NCBI GenBank assembly: GCA_028345295.1
Contig: JAOMDA010000012.1
Coordinates: 1 to 33,721 of the forward strand
Reading direction: 5' to 3'
DNA from: Candidatus Nitrosopelagicus sp.
GTDB taxonomy: Archaea > Thermoproteota > Nitrososphaeria > Nitrososphaerales > Nitrosopumilaceae
DNA: 33,721 nt
In this document: piece by piece, positions 26,478-32,451 of the stretch
How the letters are laid out: every line of letters starts with the position of its first letter
Position numbering within the stretch: the stretch's first letter is position 1
The notes under the pieces: generated by a model
Told to the model about the DNA's origin: nothing
What the model saw: only the letters and a program-made list of their open reading frames with translations
Databases searched by the model: none
Position numbers and translations under genes: made by a program

Positions 26478-26864
26478 CTATGAGCGTGGGTTAGGGGAGA
26501 TTATTGTTTGATAAGCCCACTCCCTGCCTCTTCTGGCCCTTTGGACCTTGTTCTTTGTAGTAAATCTCGATAAATATGTGGAAATTACACTAAGTTTTAT
26601 CGGCTCGTTGTACTCATCTTCATATCTTTCTAGTACCTCTGATGATGTGAATCTGCCTGTAGGATAATACTTGTCCACCAAGTACCATATTTTGCCTCCT
26701 ACAGAGTCTGTTTTTGGGTTATTATCATGTTCTTCAATATTGACCATTTCCATTAATTCGAAAATTTTGAGGACTTTTTCCCTGGTGACGTTTCCCTCTA
26801 TGGAGATTTTGGTCTTAACGCCGTCGTTGTCCTCTACATCTATTCTTACTTGCTTCTTTGTCAT
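26478..26864 (-). CDS. Winged-helix-like small protein at the origin
   Basis: The 128-residue protein is not firmly recognised. Its first half is beta-rich (QVRIDVEDNDGVKTKISIEG), and its second half has a winged-helix look: KIWYLVDKYYPTGRFTSSEVL then LSVISTYLSRFTTKNKVQRARRGREWAYQ. The last part resembles the recognition helix plus wing of a DNA-binding protein. Its ATG lies beside the first GTTAAC palindrome of the origin region, so self-regulation or origin binding is plausible (inference). Confidence 0.55.
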   Translation of the reverse strand: MTKKQVRIDVEDNDGVKTKISIEGNVTREKVLKIFELMEMVNIEEHDNNPKTDSVGGKIWYLVDKYYPTGRFTSSEVLERYEDEYNEPIKLSVISTYLSRFTTKNKVQRARRGREWAYQTIISPNPRS

Positions 26865-27027
26865 ATTAGATCATGAAGGATCCTATGTTAACTCATGAAC
26901 TGATCCTCCGAGATTTGTTAACAAATTACATTGTTAACTTTGACACGCCTGAGCCACGCCTAGGTCTGTTTTTCTATGTTAACAACCATTCTGGCCAATC
27001 TCCCCTTTCCAGCCTAGGATTTCATGA

Positions 27028-27055
27028 CTAGAGTGGAAATTAAGGGGTTATTTTT
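27028..27055 (+). promoter_or_regulatory. ORB-like Orc1/Cdc6 binding element A
   Basis: Its core GGAAATTAAGGGGTTA resembles the archaeal ORB consensus with its G-string. It shares 17 of 23 aligned positions with element B, 62 bases away in the same orientation. Confidence 0.65.
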
Positions 27056-27089
27056 CACATATTAACAGTGTTAACGTACTGCTTAACGC

Positions 27090-27118
27090 CTAGACCCGAA
27101 ACAAAGGGGTCAATTTTT
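27090..27118 (+). promoter_or_regulatory. ORB-like Orc1/Cdc6 binding element B
   Basis: CCGAAACAAAGGGGTCA is very close to the mini-ORB core GAAACAAAGGGG described for other archaeal origins. It lies at the edge of the T-rich tract. Confidence 0.7.
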
Positions 27119-27291
27119 CCTTCTTTTTATTTTTCTTAACACAACCTTAACATTGTTTTTTCTCATTATTTTTTCTCCTGGCTTCTTCTACCCACACACC
27201 TATCTTTCCACTCTTTTTTCTTTAAAAAAATTTTTTATGACAAATAAATTTAATCTATTTTCCACTTCTATTTTCTTATCTATCACTAGAA

Positions 27292-27363
27292 ATGAAGGTG
27301 TGTGAGTGCGATCAGAGCGATCTGAAGATAGTCAATGAGAACGATCAATGTTGTAAAAAATAA
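27292..27363 (+). CDS. Possible 23-residue cysteine-containing leader ORF before orc1/cdc6
   Basis: An ATG at 27292 opens 23 codons with CEC near the start and CC near the end, stopping at TAA 27361-27363. It follows a TATA-like aaatttaatc and precedes the cdc6 ATG by 47 bases. Four cysteines could bind a metal ion. It may be a regulatory upstream ORF or chance; no ribosome-binding site is seen. Confidence 0.25.
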   Translation: MKVCECDQSDLKIVNENDQCCKK

Positions 27364-27387
27364 CAAAAGGATCAGTTGAACTCATGG

Positions 27388-27411
27388 TTTGAGATAAGAA
27401 ATGATCTCAAA
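27388..27411 (+). promoter_or_regulatory. Hairpin over the orc1/cdc6 start codon
   Basis: TTTGAGAT (27388-27395) is a perfect complement of ATCTCAAA (27404-27411) with an 8-base loop. The last paired base is the A of the start codon. As RNA it could limit translation; as DNA it could be an operator. Confidence 0.45.
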
Positions 27412-28646
27412 TGAGCACAACAGTAACTGACCCAATTGATCGACTATTAGACGCTGCGCAGAGCGGAAAATCCCTAATCAAGAATAGGGATGTATTACAT
27501 TTCACCCATATTCCGGATCTAATCTTACACAGGGATCCAGAACAGGAACAATTAACCCAATCACTAATTCCAATTCTTATGAATTCAAGACCATCAAACC
27601 TATTGGTGTATGGCAAGACTGGAACAGGCAAGACCCTAGTTATACAGAAGGTTCTATCAAAAATTCAAAAGAGGGTAGAGGAAGGTTCTTTTCCAATTAA
27701 ACTAGCGTACACAAACGCTAAACAGGAAACCACCCTATACGGCCTTTTGGTAAGCTTTGGTAGGCAACTGGGACTATCAGGTCAGAAGACCAATGATGAA
27801 AAAATGTGGCTTCCAAGCACAGGACTATCAATCAGTGAAGTATTCAACCGAATCTTATATGTAATCTCAAAACACGAAACTAACGCAGTCTTTGTAATTG
27901 ATGAAATTGACTATCTAGCAGAACTTATACAAAAAACAGGCAAAGACGTACTTTATCAAATTACCAGGGCAAATGAGAGGCTGGAAACTGGCTCATTGAC
28001 ACTAATAGGTGTCTCAAACGACCTTACTTTCAAAGAGAGGCTTGATCCACGTGTAATTAGTAGCCTTAGTGAAGAGGAGGTTGTTTTCACAAACTATAAT
28101 CTTAATCAAATCAAACAGATTCTCAACGCTAGAATCCAAGTCGCGTTCTCTGAGGGAATAGTAGAAGATGCAGCACTCAACCTATGTTCTGCTATGGCAA
28201 GCCGAGAATCAGGCGATGCCAGAAGAGCAATTGACCTCCTTAGGGTTGCAGCAGAAATTGCTGAAAGAACACAGAGTGCCAAAATCAATGAAGAACATGT
28301 CAGAAAGGCTAGCCAGAAAATTGAAGAAAATAAAGAAATTGTGGCACTAAAATCATACCCATTACATGAGAAACTTCTAATCTTAGCAGTTATGAAATCA
28401 TCAGAAATTTCTACGGGAGAGACCTATATGACATACAAGGCACTTTGTAAGGAAATTCGCCAAAAAGAGCTAACCCAGAGAAGGGTAACTCAGATGCTTA
28501 GTGAGATTGAAATGTCTGGAATAATCAGTGGTAGAATTGTTCACCAGGGAACTCACGGAAACACCAAAAAATTCAAAATTACAATATCTCCTGACATCAT
28601 CAAAGAGACATTCAAAGACGAGCTAGCCCTACAAGACATTCTCTAA
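27411..28646 (+). CDS. cdc6: Orc1/Cdc6 replication initiator
   Basis: The 411-residue AAA+ protein binds origin boxes and loads MCM helicase. Walker A is VYGKTGTGKT (68-75), Walker B is VFVIDEIDYL (about 160-169), sensor 1 is LIGVSNDLTF, and sensor 2/arginine region is SGDARRAIDLLRVAAEIAE. The C-terminal part from about 320 is a winged helix (YKALCKEIRQKELTQRRVTQ, FKITISPDII). The length is normal. Its placement right after ORB-like elements is the classical archaeal origin arrangement. The start is ATG at 27411, inside a hairpin. Confidence 0.96.
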   Translation: MSTTVTDPIDRLLDAAQSGKSLIKNRDVLHFTHIPDLILHRDPEQEQLTQSLIPILMNSRPSNLLVYGKTGTGKTLVIQKVLSKIQKRVEEGSFPIKLAYTNAKQETTLYGLLVSFGRQLGLSGQKTNDEKMWLPSTGLSISEVFNRILYVISKHETNAVFVIDEIDYLAELIQKTGKDVLYQITRANERLETGSLTLIGVSNDLTFKERLDPRVISSLSEEEVVFTNYNLNQIKQILNARIQVAFSEGIVEDAALNLCSAMASRESGDARRAIDLLRVAAEIAERTQSAKINEEHVRKASQKIEENKEIVALKSYPLHEKLLILAVMKSSEISTGETYMTYKALCKEIRQKELTQRRVTQMLSEIEMSGIISGRIVHQGTHGNTKKFKITISPDIIKETFKDELALQDIL

Positions 28647-28697
28647 AACCTCAAACCAAAAGCTAGATTATATACAATCAAATTATATCTTCACCAA

Positions 28698-28856
28698 TTG
28701 GATTTATTCAAAAAAAAACCTAAAACCCCAAAAAGTTTAGTATGTAAAATATGTGATATGAAATTTTCTGATCCTCAAAGAACAATGAGACACATGCTTA
28801 AAGCACATTCAAAACCACAAAAAAAGAAAAGGATTGGCAGTGGCAAATATGCTTAA
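28698..28856 (+). CDS. Single C2H2 zinc-finger microprotein (origin-right, TTG start)
   Basis: The 52-residue protein reads CKICDMKFSD...RTMRHMLKAH, a C-x2-C-x12-H-x4-H finger with highly basic arms (FKKKPKTPKS and KPQKKKR). It starts with TTG at 28698, 51 bases after cdc6 on the same strand. It resembles the origin-left protein at 26231. A 17-base stretch coding MLKAHS is repeated over its stop codon (28849-28865). Confidence 0.7.
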   Translation: MDLFKKKPKTPKSLVCKICDMKFSDPQRTMRHMLKAHSKPQKKKRIGSGKYA

Positions 28857-28865
28857 AGCACATTC
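28794..28865. repeat. Short direct repeat, two 17-bp copies at the end of the zinc-finger gene
   Basis: ATGCTTAAAGCACATTC occurs at 28794-28810 and again at 28849-28865, both followed by an ACC/ACAAAA-rich run. In the second copy the shifted frame supplies the stop codon TAA. It looks like a local duplication that set the end of the gene. Confidence 0.7.
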
Positions 28866-28914
28866 TATAACCACCACAAAACCTCAAATTATCACTTAGA
28901 AAAAGAACATTACA

Positions 28915-29436
28915 ATGTATCTTAGAATCATCATATTTTTCATCTTTACAGGCATATTCTGTGTGGTTTTTGCCCTAGGAACAACGGCAGAACCAACACC
29001 CGAAGAAGTAGCTCAAATCATGGATTATTTCGAGGAGATACTTTTGAAAGTAGATTCTACACTAATTTTCACTCATAACCTAACCATTGCCCTACCAATG
29101 TTTATTCCAGGATTTGGGGCATTTTGGGGGCTTTTCTCTGCTTGGTCTACAGGATTCGCTTTTGCTGCAATACAAGTGGCAACACCAGAACTTGCAGATG
29201 TTAATCCACTGGCACTTTTACTAACACCATTTGGATTAATGGAACTGACAGCCTATTCTATTGCCATGTCAAGAAGCTTTCTACTTGCAAAAACACTATT
29301 ACAAAGAAAGTCAATTTTTGCACAAAAAACCATTATTTTAGCTGAGATTGGGATTGTGACTGCCCTATTGGTTATTGGTGGAATTGTTGAAATGTATATG
29401 ATTGATGCAGCAGAAAAATTCCAAAGTATAGTATAA
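28915..29436 (+). CDS. SpoIIM-like (DUF95) membrane protein
   Basis: The 173-residue protein has an N-terminal hydrophobic helix (3-22), then the DUF95 core: HNLTIALPMFIPGFGAFWGL, WSTGFAFAA, PLALLLTPFGLMELTAY and a last helix at about 143-165. The FxPGxGxxxGxxSxxxxG and P-G/F-xxELxA motifs fit the stage II sporulation protein M family, common in archaea with no sporulation role. It could act in membrane or vesicle organisation (inference). Confidence 0.8.
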   Translation: MYLRIIIFFIFTGIFCVVFALGTTAEPTPEEVAQIMDYFEEILLKVDSTLIFTHNLTIALPMFIPGFGAFWGLFSAWSTGFAFAAIQVATPELADVNPLALLLTPFGLMELTAYSIAMSRSFLLAKTLLQRKSIFAQKTIILAEIGIVTALLVIGGIVEMYMIDAAEKFQSIV

Positions 29437-29461
29437 TATAGTCATTCAAAGGAGTTTTTTC

Positions 29462-29599
29462 ATGTCTAGTATGAAATGTGCATCGTGTGGAATTGGATTT
29501 TTCTCCCCTGATGGAAAAGACAAATGTTCCAAATGTAGATCATCTGAATCTCATAGTTCTGAGAGTCATGACTCATGTGGCTGTGGTCATAGCCACTAA
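29462..29599 (+). CDS. 45-residue Cys/His-rich zinc microprotein
   Basis: The ORF has a ribosome-binding site AAAGGAG 10 bases before ATG. The protein reads MKCASCGIGFFSPDGK, then CSKC, a Ser/His stretch (SSESHSSESH) and the end SCGCGHSH. The first four cysteines form a zinc ribbon, and the His/Cys end resembles metallochaperone tails. It lies 25 bases after the SpoIIM-like gene on the same strand. A longer frame on the same strand is its shadow. Confidence 0.65.
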   Translation: MSSMKCASCGIGFFSPDGKDKCSKCRSSESHSSESHDSCGCGHSH

Positions 29600-29610
29600 A
29601 TTCTTTATTT

Positions 29611-30030
29611 CTACAAAATCTTTTTCAGACCAACAAAAGTCCTATTTATACAAATTCTGTATTTTTCAAATTTTTTGTTAACACCAACCAGTTTTGGTGC
29701 AGATCCAATAAAGTCCAAGTCTCTGATGTAGTTTGATATCCGCTGCTCATTTGGCTCTAATTTATGAGCATATCTAGTTCTAATGCTGTTTATCAGCCCA
29801 ATATTTTTTTTAATGTTTCCCTTGATCAGACCAGATTCTGACAGTATATCCATTTTGAGGGCTGTTGTAAATCGTGTACTATCAATTGACTTTGAAGGAA
29901 TATTGAATTTTTTTTCTAAAATCCTATCAATCGTATTTTCAATATAGATATGTCCCACTATGAACAAATCTCGTTCATTGGCAGTTTCAAGAATCTTTTT
30001 CAACTCTAGACTAGATAATGGCTTTCGCAT
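29611..30030 (-). CDS. HEPN/MltR-like protein
   Basis: The 139-residue protein is all helical. IVGHIYIENTIDRILEKKF, then LINSIRTRYAHKLEP, reproduces the pattern of HEPN-type proteins (G-x-x-x-IE..L and IRxxxAH, an R-x4-H motif). HEPN domains are often RNases; the MltR-like branch may only bind RNA or partners. It starts 2 bases after cbiE ends, same strand, so the two are co-transcribed. No partner nucleotidyltransferase gene is nearby. Confidence 0.55.
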   Translation of the reverse strand: MRKPLSSLELKKILETANERDLFIVGHIYIENTIDRILEKKFNIPSKSIDSTRFTTALKMDILSESGLIKGNIKKNIGLINSIRTRYAHKLEPNEQRISNYIRDLDFIGSAPKLVGVNKKFEKYRICINRTFVGLKKIL

Positions 30031-30032
30031 AA

Positions 30033-30731
30033 CTAATCAAAATTCACATATGATTCAAGTGTTGCCTGATTAAACACCATTACACAGAGATCAGAGAATT
30101 CCTTACCTTTCAAATCACTCACCATACCCTCGAATTTACTCTCCATTTCTGTCGTGACTGCCTCAAAAACATGGACTTTCATCTCTGATGTGTCAAACCC
30201 ATTTTTCTTCAAGTATAATGCAATCTCAGATGGCATGAAATGCTTCTCTGGAACTTTTGGCCATGGTCGTGGAACTAAAACTACACTATATCCATCAATC
30301 AACGCCTTTTGTAGCTCTAATTTCTTTTCCTCAATTGAAGTTGAAATATGCATTGTGATGACTTTGGATTTATCGGTTGCAACTTTTGCCATTGAAGCGG
30401 CAACTTGAGTTGAGCTTATTCCCGGAATGATTTCAACCTCATCAAAAATCTCAATCAATCTGTCTACCACTTCTGATTCGGAAAAATTCACATCTCCAGT
30501 AAATGGCACCAAAATAGTATGATTTCCCTCACTGGAAATTTTCTGATAAGCCTCCTCTTGATTTTTCATAGTTACCTCAATGACCTGTTTACCTTTCAAT
30601 AATCCTTCAATTGTCTTCAACGTGTAACCATAACCAATTACGACATCACACTTAGAAATTATATCCTTGACTATACCCGTGACATAATTAGGTGAACCAG
30701 GACCAACACCAACAGCATAAACTTTATTCAA
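30033..30731 (-). CDS. cbiE: Cobalt-precorrin-7 C5-methyltransferase (CbiE)
   Basis: The 232-residue tetrapyrrole methylase begins VYAVGVGPGSPNYVTG, has VVIGYG, the strand ILVPFTGDVNFSES and EIIPGISSTQVAAS (the GISS loop that holds SAM). It adds a methyl to the corrin ring in cobalamin synthesis. CbiT, the usual partner, is not fused or adjacent. It lies between the PH/GRAM-like and HEPN genes with gaps of one to a few bases, a tight operon. Confidence 0.9.
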   Translation of the reverse strand: MNKVYAVGVGPGSPNYVTGIVKDIISKCDVVIGYGYTLKTIEGLLKGKQVIEVTMKNQEEAYQKISSEGNHTILVPFTGDVNFSESEVVDRLIEIFDEVEIIPGISSTQVAASMAKVATDKSKVITMHISTSIEEKKLELQKALIDGYSVVLVPRPWPKVPEKHFMPSEIALYLKKNGFDTSEMKVHVFEAVTTEMESKFEGMVSDLKGKEFSDLCVMVFNQATLESYVNFD

Positions 30732-30732
30732 T

Positions 30733-31227
30733 TTATTCCGTAATTTGCTGCCTAGATTTAATGAAATCTACAAATGAATTCCAATTTACTTTTAGAAATC
30801 TTGTTGGGTCTTTTAATGGATATTGTACCCAATCTTGTACTACCGCATATTGATATTCCTTCTTTTTCCCCTCTTCAATTATCTCCATTTTTAAAACATT
30901 ACCCCAAACCTTTTTCTCAATTTTTAGATTTAAAATGTTGTTAAAAGTTACTTCACTACTCTTTTTTTTATTTTCCAGATCAATTTTCAAATCATCTTCA
31001 TTATAACCATCATGAACGATCATAACATCCCCATTTTGAATTAATCTTACAACCTGCCGTGTAACAGTGGCTTTCCACCACTTTTTCATCCGCTCAGTTT
31101 TTCTAACAAACATTAGATGCTTATCTGTTAGAAATAACATTCCTTCTTTACCACCTATACTCATAAACGAACCACCTTCTCTCCAAACAGAGACAATATG
31201 CGCTCTAATTTTTTCATCAGATTCCAT
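30733..31227 (-). CDS. PH/GRAM-like domain protein (tentative)
   Basis: The 164-residue protein has a beta-rich pattern from MSIGGKEGMLFLTDKHLMFV, through EVTFNNILNLKIEKKVWGNV, to a final helix (WNSFVDFIKSR). This fits a PH-like/GRAM domain, with the first strands ending FLTDKHLMFVRK. ATG at 31227 is chosen because the longer frame from 31275 starts within direct repeat copy 2A. It leads the operon with cbiE. Confidence 0.5.
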   Translation of the reverse strand: MESDEKIRAHIVSVWREGGSFMSIGGKEGMLFLTDKHLMFVRKTERMKKWWKATVTRQVVRLIQNGDVMIVHDGYNEDDLKIDLENKKKSSEVTFNNILNLKIEKKVWGNVLKMEIIEEGKKKEYQYAVVQDWVQYPLKDPTRFLKVNWNSFVDFIKSRQQITE

Positions 31228-31265
31228 AAACAAAAGCAACAAAAACTTGGTTAATAATTGATTTG

Positions 31266-31314
31266 CTCGACCCATTTTTATTGAGGCTATTTTTTCTGCA
31301 TCTATGAGTAAATT
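31266..31314. repeat. Direct repeat copy 2A, proximal border of methyltransferase cassette
   Basis: These 49 bases begin CTCGACCCATTTTTATTG and end ATGAGTAAATT. They match 32403-32451 at 47 of 49 positions; the two mismatches are in the triplet before ATG (tct/gtt). Here the cyclophilin start codon is followed by only four codons and a stop, a cut-off gene start. Confidence 0.92.
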
Positions 31315-32402
31315 TTTCTAATATAAAGATCCATTCTAGTTTTTTGACCAAACAATGACTGAATATCCATCAATAAACATACTGCCGATGTAACTTCTTT
31401 GTGCTTTTAGAATTTTCAATTCACCCTTAGACTCTAAATTTCTCAAATGTTCTAGATAACCGTTCAAATAATTTCTTTTTTTGATATATTCTATTGATAA
31501 ATTATCTATTTTATTTTTTTCATCTAGGTGTTCAATTATGGGTTCAATGTGTATACATAATCCAACATTTTGTTTTAAAAGATAATCTATAAACTTCTTA
31601 AAATCGTTACCAACTTGCTCTAATGATACAACAGTAAATACAACTGAATCATCTTTTAACTTAAAATCATAATCTGGATTAAAATAATCAAAATTTTTTG
31701 AATTAAATCTATATTTTGAATTTTTTTGAGAAAGTTTTTTTATAATTTCTTGTGAAGATTTTGTCCAATCCAATCCCCACATTTCTGCATCTTGATTAAT
31801 TTCACGTGCATGTAGCAAATTATGTCCTGTCCCACATCCAAATTCATAAATCGTTTCTACATTTCTTATGTATTTATCAAAAAGCCAATCTTGTATAACA
31901 TATAGGGAATTTAACTCAAAATTTTTTTTTAATGGTTTTACAAATTTCTGTTTCCATCTTAAGATGTCATGTTTTGCAAAATATTTTGGAATAATTTCTT
32001 GTGGAGAAAATTTTGCCCAACTAGGTCTAAAGGTTTTAGGAAATCCATTTTTATCTAAAAGAATTGCTTCATCTAAGTTTTTGAGATTTTCTTCCCATCC
32101 TTTTTCCCATTGGTCTCTTCTATGTTTACCTGCTTTAACAAAATCTTCTTTTCCAAGATGTTGTTCTATTTTTTGAATAATTTCTTCTTCTTCTTCTTTT
32201 GAAAATTCATAGTATGCAAAATCATATTCATCAATTTTTTGTTTTAAATATTCTGAAATTTTTTCACCTAAAACTTCTTCAAAGTCTGTTACTGTAATTT
32301 TTTTAATTTCAGACATAAAATTGAATTTCCTGAATAAAAGGAGTTTAAGATGGCCATTTAATGTTTAGTCTAGAATTATTCCATTTTATAGTAAATTATA
32401 TA
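31315..32402. mobile_element. 1.09-kb inserted cassette between direct repeats (methyltransferase)
   Basis: The segment between the 49-bp repeats holds one minus-strand methyltransferase gene and short flanks. The outer repeat copy is a useless fragment of the cyclophilin 5' end, so the segment probably split that promoter region from the gene at 30733. The form is the same as at 11352-13931. No mobility gene or terminal inverted repeat is seen. Confidence 0.6.
31336..32316 (-). CDS. SAM-dependent methyltransferase, class I
   Basis: The 326-residue protein has an N-terminal helical part rich in Lys and Glu (about 1-110), then a methyltransferase core: motif I IYEFGCGTGHNLLHA (156-170), acidic MWGLDWTKS, and VVFTVVSLEQVG at about motif IV. 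It has no DUF4214 part and is not a close copy of the enzyme at 13060. Similar proteins are common in glycan or small-molecule loci; the acceptor is unknown. It is the only gene in the second cassette. Confidence 0.75.
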   Translation of the reverse strand: MSEIKKITVTDFEEVLGEKISEYLKQKIDEYDFAYYEFSKEEEEEIIQKIEQHLGKEDFVKAGKHRRDQWEKGWEENLKNLDEAILLDKNGFPKTFRPSWAKFSPQEIIPKYFAKHDILRWKQKFVKPLKKNFELNSLYVIQDWLFDKYIRNVETIYEFGCGTGHNLLHAREINQDAEMWGLDWTKSSQEIIKKLSQKNSKYRFNSKNFDYFNPDYDFKLKDDSVVFTVVSLEQVGNDFKKFIDYLLKQNVGLCIHIEPIIEHLDEKNKIDNLSIEYIKKRNYLNGYLEHLRNLESKGELKILKAQRSYIGSMFIDGYSVIVWSKN

Positions 32403-32451
32403 CTCGACCCATTTTTATTGAGGCTATTTTTTCTGCAGTTATGAGTAAATT
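32403..32451. repeat. Direct repeat copy 2B, cyclophilin leader and start codon
   Basis: This copy lies directly before and across the ATG (32441) of the cyclophilin gene and matches 31266-31314 at 47 of 49 positions. The TATA-like AATTATATA (about 32393-32402) lies just outside it, in the inserted segment, so the insertion may have changed the promoter of the cyclophilin gene. Confidence 0.92.

Larger units (their letters stand above)
26865..27410. other. Putative replication origin (oriC) upstream of orc1/cdc6
   Basis: This 546-base non-coding stretch directly precedes the orc1/cdc6 gene. It contains two ORB-like elements in the same orientation: 27028-27055 (CTAGAGTGGAAATTAAGGGG then TTA and T-run) and 27090-27118 (CTAGACCCGAAACAAAGGGG then TCAA and T-run). 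Both carry the GAAA..AAGGGGT core known from archaeal origin recognition boxes. Five GTTAAC palindromes lie at 26887, 26917, 26933, 26978 and 27070. Next comes a T-rich strand of about 170 bases (27111-27285), a likely unwinding element. A partial inverted ORB-like element (26996-27017, minus) is weak. Confidence 0.75.

Noticed and set aside
26996-27017. Third ORB element on the minus strand
   Set aside because: CTAG and GGAAAGGGG are present, but the spacing is 3-4 bases short, so it was not listed as a separate feature.
29478-29681. 67-residue plus-strand frame
   Set aside because: It is a shifted shadow of the Cys/His-rich microprotein at 29462, which has the ribosome-binding site and metal motifs.
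31228-31275. Longer start for the PH/GRAM-like gene
   Set aside because: The added residues come from repeat copy 2A and a leucine run; ATG at 31227 fits better.
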